NCBI GenBank assembly: GCA_002633025.1
Contig: NMRB01000616.1
Location: forward strand, 143,423-207,422
Direction of reading: 5' to 3'
Source of the DNA: Notospermus geniculatus
Lineage: Eukaryota > Nemertea > Pilidiophora > Heteronemertea > Lineidae
DNA: 64,000 bases
Part shown: piece by piece, positions 43,302-54,028 of the stretch
How positions within the stretch are numbered: position 1 is the first letter of the stretch
Layout of the letters: each line of letters begins with the position of its first letter
The notes under the pieces: generated by a model
Told to the model about the DNA's origin: nothing
The model's input: the letters and a program-made list of their open reading frames with translations, nothing else
The model's database searches: none
Program-made: the position numbers and the translations under genes

Positions 43302-45117
43302 TCTTAACCCTTTCGCTACCGGATTGATTTGAAAAGTGTCCATTATGCATCATGAATTTCGCATGTGTTGACAAAAAGGCGCCTAGCTCCGCGAAATGAG
43401 GAACCCGGACACTAACGTCACGACGTGGCGCTGCGAGCACTTGTACCGAAGTCTCTTTTTTTCTAACGTTATTTCCATTTATTTCTGCTGTGAAAATAAA
43501 CCATTTGTGTTGGTCGCCCGACAGTAAAACTTACATCATCGTGTAGCGGATGAAATTTTCTTTTAATCTCATAACTTTTTTTCTTAAAATGAAGGGATAA
43601 AATGGCGATTAAAGCAACCTCTTTCGTGTCATTTTTCCTGTAGAAAAATGTACAGGCAATTTTTTCACGACGCAACGTCAGCACCTAACATGACGTCAAT
43701 GACACCTAAAATGACGTCAGTGACGTCGTTTCGGTACAAGTGCTCACAGCGCCGACCTGTCGGGATAAACCGCAGGGCGGGTTCCCCATTGCAGCCGAAT
43801 CTGACGCCAAGCCACTCGATCCACAGGGACTTGAGGCATGCGTTGCAGGGGTGATGGGTGTATTACAGAGGTCCAATAACACACCCCCGAGTAATGACAC
43901 GGTATACTGACGTATACCTACTAGAAAAATAACAAGGGATACAACTTCACACAAGACCCCAGTCGGACATTGTCACTTCAACGACATGCCAAGAAGCCAA
44001 ATCTCAACCAAATTTCACAAACAAGGTACCGTTTTGAAGCTGAGAATGTATAGATTCAAAATAAACCAAAATTAATTTCATATCATGATACCGTACATGG
44101 ATTTGGGCACTCGAAAGGGCCAAACACCCCCCGAAATTTCCCTCTGCGAATGAATTCAGCCCGGGAAATCAGGCCCCGATGATCGACAAAAGTGGCGAGA
44201 TCTCCACAACCACACGGCCAATTGGGATGAAACCTATGTCAATGTACACAGAAGAAAGATTCAAAACTAACTTACCACCGCTTGAAGGAATTTAATCCTA
44301 ATCCAACTGTGTTTTGGACGACTTTTGAACAAAAAAATCTGCCAAAAGATGGTCAACTGCTGGTCAAGCATGTCAAGAAATCATCAACTGGCTGATCACG
44401 CCGGACTGAATACGATCTCGCTGCTGATTGGTCAAAAAGAATTCGAAAAATTATACTGGTATTTTTCGACCAATCAGCAGCGAGATTGCTAGCGAGTGCG
44501 CACTAGTCGTCCAGCTGATCAATGTTGACACCGGTTGAGGATATTTTGGCAGATTTTTTCGTTGAAAAGTCGTCCAAAACACAGTTGGATTAGGATTAAA
44601 TTCCTTCAAGCGGTGGTAAGTTAGTTTTGAATCTTTCTTCTGTGTACATTGACATAGGTTTCATCCCAATTGGCCGTGTGGTTGTGGAGATCTCGCCACT
44701 TTTGTCGATCATCGGGGCCTGATTTCCCGGGCTGAATTCATTCGCAGAGGGAAATTTCGGGGGGTGTTTGGCCCTTTCGAGTGCCCAAATCCATGTACGG
44801 TATCATGATATGAAATTAATTTTGGTTTATTTTGAATCTATACATTCTCAGCTTCAAAACGGTACCTTGTTTGTGAAATTTGGTTGAGATTTGGCTTCTT
44901 GGCATGTCGTTGAAGTGACAATGTCCGACTGGGGTTCTGTGTGAAGTTGTATCCCTTGTTATTTTTCTACTGGGTATACGTCAGTATACCGTGTCATTAC
45001 TCGGGGGTGTGTTATTGGAGCTCTGTAATACACCCATCACCCCTGCAACGCATGCCTCAAGTCCCTGTGACTCGATCTGGAGGCAACGGGCCACGACCCC
45101 ATAGCCAGAGGGTTAAA
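43302..45117. mobile_element. Element with ~545-bp near-identical inverted arms
   Basis: Arms 43814-44358 and 44530-45078 are reverse complements with only scattered differences. A nested palindrome sits at the centre (CTCGCTGCTGATTGGTC 44419, GACCAATCAGCAGCGAG 44469). Outer TTAACCCTTT/AGAGGGTTAA motifs near 43303 and 45107 suggest the element ends. Another inverted pair lies in the left half (GCGCTGCGAGCACTTGTACC 43428, GGTACAAGTGCTCACAGCGC 43733). Confidence 0.8.
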
Positions 45118-45364
45118 GCCACACAGTATGCACCGTTACTCACTATGATTTCGGCCGAAATCATAGTGCAACCTCATTTACAGGCGTACGTAATGCATAA
45201 TTACCATAGAACCACATAGCAATATCCTGCATCGAGGTTGGGGGAATCCCCGTGGGGAATCACCAGTGCTGCCTGTAGTCTCGCGCAGCCAGCCGTTTCG
45301 TTTTGCAGTAATGCTGCACGGATCCCCTCATTCGAAAGTGCTGCTGCACAGAAAGAAAAAACGA
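45118..45364. other. Intergenic, no gene recognised
   Basis: The short palindrome GATTTCGGCCGAAATC lies at 45148-45163. Otherwise nothing recognised. Confidence 0.4.
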
Positions 45365-46082
45365 TCTCATCTCGAGCCAAAATGTTAATCCAAGCGCGTT
45401 GGAGTAGTGGAATTTCCATTGGATGCAAGGACCAAATCAGGCTAAGTAATGTACGATCTTATCTCGAGCCAAAATGTTAATCAATGCATGTTGGAGTCGT
45501 GGAATTTCCATTGGATGCATGGACCAAATCAAGCTGAGTATGTGCGATCTCATCTCGAGCGAAAATGTAAATCAACGGCTGACGGAGTCCTCGTATTTCC
45601 ACTGGATGCATGGAACAAATCAGGCTGAGTAATGTGCGATCTCATCTCGAGCCAAAATGTTAATTAACGAATGTCGTAGTCTTGGAATTTCCATTGGATG
45701 TGTGGACCAAATCAGGCTGAGTAGTGTGCGATCTCCTGTCGAGCCAAAACGTTAATCAACGCATTTCGGAGTCAGGGAATTTCCATTGGAGGCATGGACC
45801 AAATCAGGCTGAGTAGTGTACGATCTCATTTCGAGCCCAAAGTGTTAATCAACGCATGTCGGAGTCGGGAAATTTCCTTTGGATGCGTGGACCAAATCAG
45901 GTCGAGTCATGTGCGATATCTCAGCTCGAGCCAAAATGTTAATCAATGCATGTCAGAGTCGGGGAATTTCCATTGGATGCGTGGACCAAATCAGGCTGAG
46001 TAATGTACGATCTCATTTTGAGTCAAAATATCAACGTATGTCGTAGTCGTGGAATTTCCTTTGGATACGTGGGCCAAATATT
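45365..46082. repeat. ~92-bp tandem repeat, about 8 units
   Basis: GGACCAAATCAGGCTGAGTA recurs near 45428, 45519, 45610, 45703, 45795, 45888, 45982 and (decayed) 46066. Each unit carries ATCTCATCTCGAGCC and GGAATTTCCATTGGATG. GGAATTTCC is a perfect NF-kB-like palindrome, present in most units. Confidence 0.85.
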
Positions 46083-46286
46083 TAATAGAAAAGCACAACG
46101 TTTATGAAAACAAATGCATTAGAAAGTTACTTAACTACCATTTGAAATATAGGACAAAAAATTAAAGTTGTGAATGTTTCTGTTTCAGAATTGTCAAGGC
46201 GATAGTTGTACAACATTGGTTTTTGTCCGTACCAAAGAAAAGATACTGTTCTACTCATTGGTATTCCCCAACTATCTAAAACTGTT

Positions 46287-46325
46287 ATAGCTTCTCGGCC
46301 TATTGGCTAAGGTTAAAGTTATTTA
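46287..46325 (+). pseudogene. U2 snRNA 5' fragment
   Basis: ATAGCTTCTCGGCCTATTGG followed by CTAAGG matches the first ~26 nt of U2 snRNA with two substitutions. Similarity then fades before the branch-site-recognition region. Too short to be functional; a retroposed or truncated pseudogene. Confidence 0.6.
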
Positions 46326-46419
46326 TAATGTAAGGTTGCACCCGATGGTGGCCTTTTCCTTCTACATCTGACACCGGTCAGGTGATGAAACGAAGAGGGA
46401 AAACGGTGGATGACCAACA

Positions 46420-46722
46420 TAGGATTGACTGGAGACAACAGGACTCTCATTTTGATTGTCATGTTGCATCAAGTTAAAGATTGAAGTAACATCTTTTAAA
46501 GATTATTCTTGCATTGACTGGAGACAACTGGAGTCTCATTTTGATTTTCATGTTGCATCAAGTCAAGATAGACGTAATATCTTTTGAAGACAACTCTTGC
46601 ATTGACTGGAGACAACTGGAGTCTCATTTTGATTTTCATGTTGCATCAAGTCAAGATAGACGTAATATCTTTTGAAGATAACTCTTGCATTGACTGGAGA
46701 CAACTGGAGTCTCGTTTTGAGT
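46420..46722. repeat. ~87-bp tandem repeat, ~3.5 units
   Basis: TTGACTGGAGACAACTGGAG followed by TCTCATTTTGA recurs near 46427, 46514, 46601 and 46691. The last two full units are nearly identical. The open frame through it reflects the period. Confidence 0.85.
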
Positions 46723-47099
46723 TTTTCTCAGTCCTCCAGTCGATGGAACAGGGCGTCAGCTGGAGAAAATTTGTGTCTCATTCTGGGGACAAACACAAGT
46801 CTTGGAAAACAAATCGAGTGGAAACAAAATCTGCTCATATGGAGATGTAACTTGTTTCCGGTGGAAACAGCTGAGAATCCTTGCATCCTTAACAAGTTGG
46901 AGACAATTTCATCTCAAGTGGAGACCCAGTTATGTCCACCTGAGTACTTAAAAGACCATCGATTCGATTAGGAAAAGAAACTCATTTTAGGGACAAGAGT
47001 TGGAGAATCATTTTAACTCGAGCTGAGATCGTTATTTTTTTCTGTGTGGGTGACCGAGACTGTGCTGCGTGTTGCGCTGTCAGCTGTCTATACTGCGCG
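46723..47099. other. Intergenic, no gene recognised
   Basis: Scattered GGAGACAA-like words continue from the array to about 46930. No coding is seen. Confidence 0.35.
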
Positions 47100-47995
47100 G
47101 CTTCAAGGCGCCTCTCCACGTGAGAGTTTTCTTGCGCAAGTTGGCTCTCTATGGGCAATTCAACTAGTGCGAGCAGGCGTTTGATTGGTCCCAGCGTAAG
47201 CCGTGAGGAACAAATAACGCATCCTCCAACAGTGACCAATCAAAGATTTATCCCTGCCAGAACTCACTTCCATATTGATGACGTCACAGTGCCCGGGGCA
47301 GTAATCAAACGGGTACGTAGGCCACTGATGATGTGACCATGGCGACGAGCGTCCTCCTTTTCATGTTGTGGCCAAAATGGCGGCTGTGTTGCCGAGACAC
47401 TGTTGAGCAAGTCCTGTCTGAAACTGTCTCAGAATATGGGCCAGGTTGTTGTTTTAAATTAAAAGAGTGCACAAATGGGAACTTTTCATCATCTCTGAGC
47501 GCACATCACAAGAATCATGATGTGATGGTAGCCCCACAAGCTGTCGGGGATGCATTTTAAGTCGCATTTTTAAATTTCGTCAACCGGCGTCCGCCATGAT
47601 GGTTGCAATGAACAAACCTGACTACATTGACGGCGTGATCATCGCACATCGAAGAAATAGTTCCTGACAAATAACTAGACTACTGACACATTTAGCGACT
47701 GTTCGTAAAAGTGACGAAAATTAGCAATATTCGGTAGATAAAGTAGTTTTGGGGAGTAAAATTTTTACATTCAAAGCAGCGGCCTAGGAGACAAAAATTG
47801 GCCGTATAAACCAAGATGGAAGCCAATTCTGGCAGGGTAAGATACACGCGAAGGATTCTGGGATACACACGCATGCGTTTTGGGAAATCCGGAGCGTGTT
47901 CGACCCTGCTTGTAGGATGCAAATAATGGTGAATTGCCCATTGAAAGCCAACTTCTGCAAGAAAACTCTCACGTGGAGAGGCGCCTTTAGTTCGT
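47100..47995. mobile_element. Inverted-repeat element, ~65-bp arms
   Basis: AAGGCGCCTCTCCACGTGAG (47105) and CTCACGTGGAGAGGCGCCTT (47969) bound about 0.9 kb. The stem continues through GCAAGTTGGCTCTCTATGGG. The interior has a 75-codon frame (47333-47560) without a recognised domain. Confidence 0.65.
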
Positions 47996-48044
47996 TGAGG
48001 CTCACCTTCTGAGCGACATGCGCCTAGTTTTGCTGTCACGGGTC

Positions 48045-48180
48045 ACATGTGATCGGCCTAAAAGCGGCCGATGTAAACGCGCTGATTGGTTGATCGATTA
48101 CTCCTTAATTGAACAGGAGCCGACCAATCAACGCGTTTTTCAAGCGGGGGACACGTCTGCCGATCACGTGGTAGCTGTCT
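48045..48180. repeat. Imperfect hairpin
   Basis: AACGCGCTGATTGGTTG (48074) and CAACCAATC-type sequence with TCAACGCGTTTTT (48128), plus CACATGTGATCGGC/GCCGATCACGTGG outward. Confidence 0.6.
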
Positions 48181-48420
48181 TAACGTCATAGGCATCATCG
48201 GCCTCACATTTGCGCCGTCATTATCATATGCAAATGACAGGTCGAAGTTAAGCCAAAGCAAGGCATTGTCGGATTCTGCCTGGCAAACAGAGTTGTTTTT
48301 TCGATTTTTTTGGAACTTGCCTGTCACATTACTCAACATTCGAGTTCGTGACCTTTTTTACCAATAACATATACATCGTAGAGACAGAGTACGTACTTTC
48401 AGTATAAATTAACAGCTCGA

Positions 48421-49302
48421 ATGACACTTCTTCCCCCGATTAGTGTGAATAAAAAACGCCTTCAGGTTCAGTTCCATCCAACTGAGTTTTTGTTATTGGT
48501 GACCTATAAGGATGAGCCAATTCCCTGGATTAGGGTAACAGTGTACAGTTTTCAAGACCTAGATAAGACATTCCGTGCGAATCTCAGGTACAGGCAGTCA
48601 CATTATTATGTTCCACAGTCCAGAGTCTACCATGTAATTCGCTTCCCAGTGTCGAACTATCTCTTGCATTTCACTGCGCGCCAAAGAAACAATATATGTT
48701 GCATTGAAAAAGTGATTGACATGTATGATTTTTCGGTCGGGAATTATACTGGTCGGTTATTTATGCCAGGTAATGAGAGTTGGTACAAAGGATCTTGCGT
48801 ACTTTACTCTGAGGGGTTTTGGAAGCTATTGATATACTTCCATAAAAACATGAAATATGTCCTCATTGAAAGGGGATCGAAGAATTTAGAAAAAGCAGGT
48901 TATTTTTTATATAATTTGTATCAGAGAAAAGTGGGGAACGAAATAATTGTTACAACTGTGTACAATAAGACATTATGTTGTACACCAGGACAAGGTGTAT
49001 TTAAATATGAGTATGGGTTGTTTAAAATCTATGGAGATTTTGATGCCGGCCTAACCATGTTCTTTGATCAGTCGTCTCTTGGGGTGTTCGCATTTCGTAA
49101 CATACAGAGCAACAGACCCTTGAAGCAGAGAGGTCTGATGAAATTACCCCCGAGATGCTCGTATATGGCTGTAAATTCCGCCTTAAGGGTCTACCTCATG
49201 CAGTGTTATAACGGCCATAGAACCATGTCACGAGCAGTGGGATTTCAGTTATCTTGCTTACCAAGCGAACCTTTCTGTCCTAATCATCAAAATCCAGTGG
49301 AA
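48421..49302 (+). CDS. Olfactomedin-like propeller domain protein A (candidate)
   Basis: One uninterrupted frame from ATG 48421 (or from a possible acceptor ACTTTCAG at 48402) to about 49302, roughly 294 residues. The frame then continues into repeat DNA until 49560. Successive beta-rich blocks show a propeller-like pattern: RVYHVIRFPVSNYLLHF, WYKGSCVLYSEGFWKLL, YEYGLFKIYGDFDAGL and NSALRVYLMQCYNG. The spacing and the 'Y-x-G..LY..F' and 'YGL..IY' blocks resemble olfactomedin domains and align with frame B at 54029. No signal peptide or membrane segment is visible. It could be a pseudogene whose end was replaced by a repeat. The family assignment comes from pattern reading only. Confidence 0.4.
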
Positions 49303-50160
49303 GGAACTGCGCAAGGAGCTATGTTGTGTGTTGGGTGTGTTGTTGGTGATGGGCCACTGGGCTGTTTCCCTGGCTTCAGTGGACACGTTGGTGTCCCTGA
49401 AGCCAGGGAAACAGTTAGTAGTCTACGTCATTATTGCTTTTATATGGGTAAAACCAGTTACATTGTACTGCTATTGGCAATTTTTGATATACATTTGCCA
49501 TCAGGATTAGGATTAGGCCAGGCCCAGAGTGAAAATACTGACTGCTGTACCCTGTCGTAATTCTCGATTACCCTGTGCCTTAATTGAATGACTTATTTCG
49601 CATATGGTAGCAATTGCAACATCTCGAAAAATAACTTAATGAAAAGAAAAAAAGAATAAAATACAAAAGATGATAAAAGAAGAAAAGACAAAAATGAAAA
49701 AAGCAGTGGACGGGATTCGAACCCGGGGCGCTGGGTTGTGAAGCAATGATCATTACGCCCTGAACCAACCGTGCTACGCCACGAAGACGTACAACTGCAG
49801 TGACGTGCGCTACACCTCAACGGCAACGCACGGTAGCGTTGCTATGATGCGCTTTGGGTAAATCTGTGACGTCATCGTGACGTCATCAAATCATAAGTTT
49901 GAAATTAAATCTAAATTTACAAACAAACTGCTGAGCGAAGTGACTAATTGCGCAATCGATACATCATTTCCAGTCCTCCTTAACTTTCATGCGAAGTTTG
50001 AGCGCTTAACAATGCCGTATTGTGTGTTTTTGGCACGCTGTTTTCCACAGGCCGAATTTCTTACATGAGGAGAAATTCAGAGTCGGACCGCCTGTGACGT
50101 CAGCAGCTTCGCTATGGCCGCTGCGCGGCGTTCCGGGTCCTTTGCGTCAAGTTCTTTGGA
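49303..50160. repeat. Compound SINE-bearing repeat, copy 2
   Basis: Reverse counterpart of 8165-9450 without the two insertions found there. It includes a short inverted pair (GTTTCCCTGGCTTCAG 49364, CTGAAGCCAGGGAAAC 49397). Its left edge lies inside the long open frame that starts at 48421. Confidence 0.75.
49610..49800 (-). mobile_element. tRNA-derived SINE, uninterrupted copy
   Basis: On the minus strand: GGTTGGTTCAGGGCG (A-box region), perfect B box GGTTCGAATCCCG (49710-49722), then a T-rich, CTTTT-repeat tail to about 49620. The anticodon region and acceptor stem do not fold, so it is a SINE. Confidence 0.6.
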
Positions 50161-50486
50161 AAATATTTATAAACTTACATGGATTAAACTATAAACTACG
50201 ACCAACATATCATGTGGCAATTGACCGATATAAAAACATTTTTCACATTCAAAAGACCAAATCATTTTACAGCAAAGTAAATGTGTACAGTGCCATAACT
50301 CCTGATTAGATATAGATACACTCACTGGCCATAAGTATTGCATGCAACATAGGGTTTTTTCCTGGCTTTCTCTCATGCCTTTACTACATACTTTTGCATC
50401 TATTTTCAGTAAGAGAACAAGAGCAACGCAGAGCGTGGCATATGCCCGCGACTGGTATGTTGAATGGTATGTTGGGCAAAGCAATC
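50161..50486. other. Intergenic, no gene recognised
   Basis: No paired ends or coding signal are seen. Confidence 0.35.
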
Positions 50487-51363
50487 TCAAGTTAACTGAC
50501 GGAAACCCAATTTCAAGATGGCCACCATAGCCGCCATCTTAGATGGGCAGCAGAGGTGGTCATCAAAAGAAACGTTCCCCTCACAGATGCAAACCCTCAC
50601 CAAAAAATTCAGGTTGATCGGTCGAAGTGTTCTCAAGTTATTCAACAGAAACCGATTTGAAGATGGCCACCATAGCCGCCATCTTGGATGGGCGACGGAG
50701 TTGGTCGTCGAAAGAAACGTTCCCCTGATAGAGACCAACCCTCACAAAAAAATTCAGGATGATTGTGCAAAGCGTTCTCAAGTTAATCAACGGAAGCCAT
50801 TTTCAAGATGGCCACCTTATAGCCGCCATCTTGGATGGGCGACTAAGCTGGTCGTCGTAAGGAACCGTCCCCTTATTGAGACCAACCCTCATAAAAAAAT
50901 TCCGGTTGATTGCGCACAGCGTTCTCAAGTTAATTGACGGAAACCAATTTCAAGATGGCCACCATAGCCGCCATCTTGGATGGGCGACAGAGCTGGTTGT
51001 CGAAAGGAACCGTCCCCTTATCGAGACCAACCCTCACAAAAAAATTCAGGTTGATTGCACAAAGCATTCTCAAGTTAATCGACGGAAACCGATTTCAAGA
51101 TGGCCACCATAGCCGCCATCTTGGATGGGCGGCGGAGCTGGTCGTCGAAAGGAACCGTCCCCTCATCGAGACCAACCCTCACAAAAAAATTCAGGTTGAT
51201 TGCGCAAAGCGTTCTCAAGTTAATCGACGGAAACCGATTTCACGCTGGTCACCATAGCCGCCATCTTGGAAGGGCGGCGGAGCTGGTCATCGAAAGGAAC
51301 CGTCCCCTCATAGAGACCAACCCTCACAAAAAAATTCAGGTTGATCGGTCAAAGCGTTCTCAA
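50487..51363. repeat. ~147-bp tandem repeat, six units
   Basis: GATGGCCACCATAGCCGCCA recurs near 50517, 50661, 50808, 50955, 51101 and (as GGTCACCATAGCCGCCA) 51247. TTCTCAAGTTAA precedes each. The period is 144-148 bp, so parallel open frames appear in several phases. The array is cut on the right by the hairpin element at 51364. Confidence 0.9.
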
Positions 51364-52465
51364 GCTCACGCTGGGGAATCAGTTCTGCGCGAAGCCGTGC
51401 AGAAGCCGTATTCCGAGTCCGTGTTTTCCAAGCCTCCGTCTCAAAATGGCCGACTCGGAAGAAAATGAACAGGATCGACAACAAAAACCTGAAACTGGAG
51501 GTTGAAATGTCATCGAACCCGAGTAAGTAACACGTACAGTCGGATCTTAGTGGTTTATTGCAGCTCTGTGCGGAATTTGGTGTTGTAACTCATTTTCATT
51601 AACGAGTTTGAGCTGTAAAACCGCCGTGGTGTCATAATAATAATAATGTGTGGGCTTATAGTGCCTTTTACATTTAAGTGTCAAGGCACTTCACAATTAT
51701 TACCCCCAGCTATAGGCCTGTTCATTCCAATTTCATATCTCCACTCCCCAAGGAGTATTACAGTCCCGGCAGCCGATTTCAGCGCACTTGGACTAACATT
51801 CACATAGACCATCACTACCAGCCAGGTACCCCTTTTACACCTGGGTGGGGTGAAGCATGTGAGGCAAAGTGACTTGCTCAAGGTCACAAGCGAGCGTGTT
51901 TTTTTCTTGGTCAGGACTGGGAATCGAACCCGGGATCTTCTGATCAGAAGTCCGTCTCATCGCTGTCGGCACCGGCGTCCCCCGTCACGGCGTCAGCCAT
52001 GCCGTGCCGTGGCCATGGTGGCCATGCACGTCCACCACACACATGCCAGATGACATGGTTGTAGGCCTGCCGGTATTCATGGTCGGCTGCATCATATATG
52101 CCTAGGCTAGGCCTACGGGATATGTATGTAGGCCTCATGATGTATGACGTGCACTGGCATGACGGGGGCCGTCGGTGCCGACAGCGATGGGCATGACACC
52201 TCGCCGGTTTTACAGCTCAAACTCGTCAACGAAAATGAGTTACAACACCAAATTCCGCACAGAGCTGCAATAAACCACTAAGATCCGACTGTACGTGTTA
52301 CTTACTCAGGTTCGATGACATTTCAACCTCCAGTTTCAGGTTTTTGTTGTCGATCGTGTTCATTTTCTTCCGAGTCGGCCATTTTGAGACGGAGGTTTGG
52401 AAAACACGGATTCGGAATACGGCTTCTGCACGGCTTCGCGCAGAACTGATTCCCCAGCGTGAAGC
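51364..52465. mobile_element. Large hairpin element, ~262-bp arms, SINE in loop
   Basis: TCACGCTGGGGAATCAGTTC at 51366 is mirrored to 52463 by GAACTGATTCCCCAGCGTGA. The arms are almost identical for about 260 bp. It is inserted in a 147-bp repeat unit: TTCTCAAG at the left continues as CTAATTGACGGAAACC at the right. Each arm carries ATGGCCGACTCGGAAGAAAA and a donor-like GTAAGTAA about 75 bp further on. Confidence 0.85.
51630..51985 (-). mobile_element. SINE with CORE/MIR-like centre
   Basis: On the minus strand: B-box-like GGTTCGATTCC (51908-51918), then GTGACCTTGAGCAAGTCACT (close to the MIR/CORE motif), then GTAAAAGG and a tail with GTGCCTTGACACTTAAATG and 'GGCACTATAAG'. It ends in ATTATTATTAT (51634-51646). 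The order head-CORE-tail-microsatellite is diagnostic of the CORE-SINE group. Confidence 0.6.
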
Positions 52466-52523
52466 TAATTGACGGAAACCAAATGTTAACGGACACCGAC
52501 ACCGACGCACGCGCCACGACATA

Positions 52524-52558
52524 ATGCCCCCGACTTTTTCGGAAGTCGGGGGCATAAA
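52524..52558. repeat. Perfect small hairpin
   Basis: ATGCCCCCGACTT, 6-bp loop, AAGTCGGGGGCAT. Confidence 0.8.
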
Positions 52559-52713
52559 AAGCACATGGGTTGACACAATAATAAATGATAACTAAGAAGT
52601 CAACTTCCAAGAATTCACGAATTTTCGACCCCAACAGGGGTATTCCTCAGGCACTTAATAGTTAGACCAACCAGAGAAGAAGGTTGCTCTAACTATCAAG
52701 TGCCTTTTAGAAG

Positions 52714-53170
52714 GCCGGGTTTACATAGAGCCACACGAAACACGATAACTCGACACGGTACGTTGACACACGCGTGTCTTGATAAACTGACAACGGATTT
52801 TCCTCTTGCCGTTTACATTGGTCTATACGCGTGGGGTTACGTAGAGAGTGGAGTATACACACGTTTTGAAGAGAACGAGCATGCTCGTTCTTTTAGGCGT
52901 GTACTGACTTCGTGGGAAGATGTTGCGTTGTTTCGAAGTCCGGAGATGGGCATTTTAGGATGTTTCCTCATCAAATATCACATGTTTTCTTATTAGCATC
53001 ACGAAATGCATGAGACAGAATGAAAATAATGCCAAAATTCAACGCACCGTGTCAAATGATAACGGCACGATGAAGGCCTATGTAAACCGCCGTGTTGGCG
53101 TGTCGTAATATCTACGCCTTCCGTAGCGTGTCTTCCGTGTATCGAGACGCTCTATGTAAACCCGGCCTAA
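52714..53170. mobile_element. Hairpin element, GGCCGGGTTTACATAGAG termini
   Basis: AGGCCGGGTTTACATAGAGC at 52713 is mirrored by GCTCTATGTAAACCCGGCC at about 53150-53168. Inner words (CACGATAACTCGACACGG) are only partly mirrored. The 98-codon frame inside is unrecognised. Confidence 0.75.
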
Positions 53171-53275
53171 GGAAGACCCCGGTAGGGTTTTAAAAATTCT
53201 ACCTTGTTATAAATGATGTATTTCAGTTAGTGCTTCTATTAAAATGTGCATTGTACGTGAACCTGATCGCCACAA

Positions 53276-54006
53276 GTGTTGTCTATATCTACAGTTACAC
53301 CTGTTGAAAATAGCCGTGTTTTTCCAGACCCATGTCAAACCCGTGTGTATAGCTAAGGTTACACCTGTTGAAAATACCCGTGTTTTTCCAGACCAGGTGT
53401 AGCAGTAAAGAGTGTCCCCCTGTAAAAAGTGTCCACTTGTATTGTTGAATGACGGAATAAGCGGCATGGATATAGAAACCAATTGTCAGAGATTAGAATG
53501 TAACAATAGGATCTTTTGTTCCCTGGACAGTTTTTCCTAGGACATTCTTTCCCTTCACACCTGTGTAGTGTAAATGAATGTAGGCCTACCCGTAAACCAG
53601 TGCCCGCATTACAAAAGGTTCTATTGTATCCTGAATATTGGTTTCTCTCCTCGTGCGGCTTATTCCGTCGAACACAATAGGGTACGGCACTGATTTATGG
53701 GGGCACTGAATTACGTTACACCGTGTCAAACCCGTGTGTACGAAAATCCCGGCGAGAGGTCATACTACTCTTCGGTCATTTCTGTATTGGCACACATTGT
53801 CGGAGGCGCGAAAACGACGTCACTTAATGGCTGCGCCGTCTGTAGCCGTGCTGAGAACTAACATAAACACGGGGATTTCGAAAAGCACGGCGAGCTGGCC
53901 ATGTCTCAAAAACCCGTGTTTTTCAGACACGGGTTTCTCGAAGCCCGGCAATTCATAGGTGTGACCGCAAAAAATCCCGGGGACTTTTTGTAGTGTAACC
54001 ACGGCT
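53276..54006. mobile_element. Family C hairpin element, copy 2, interrupted
   Basis: Reverse counterpart of 20238-20613. Its left end (GGTTACACCTGTTGAAAATA) is partly duplicated (53283 and 53354). It is split by a family-G insertion at 53396-53722. The right end reads GTGTAACCACGGCT (54006), immediately before the acceptor of frame B. Confidence 0.75.
53396..53722. mobile_element. Family G element inserted in family C
   Basis: GGTGTAGCAGTAAAGAGTGTCC at the left (read in parts) and GAATTACGTTACACCG at the right. The left half matches 42745-42900; the right half is a diverged inverse arm (GGCTTATTCCGTC). Confidence 0.7.
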
Positions 54007-54028
54007 TATTTCCCCCTCATTTTCGCAG

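Noticed and set aside
45365-46082. CRISPR-like array
   Set aside because: Eukaryotic sequence; units of 92 bp are homologous throughout, with no unique spacers and no cas genes.
48395-48420. TATA box (TATAAATT) for frame A
   Set aside because: Only 18 bp before the ATG, too close for a promoter; more likely intronic or coding sequence next to a possible acceptor.
49690-49790. Functional tRNA gene on the minus strand
   Set aside because: Good B box, but no cloverleaf and a SINE-type tail; a second copy exists at 8.5-8.9 kb.
50487-51468. Several overlapping 90-140-codon frames
   Set aside because: They exist because the tandem period is near a multiple of three; all phases show similar repeated peptides.
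52700-52996. 98-codon frame
   Set aside because: Lies within a hairpin element, no domain, no splice context.
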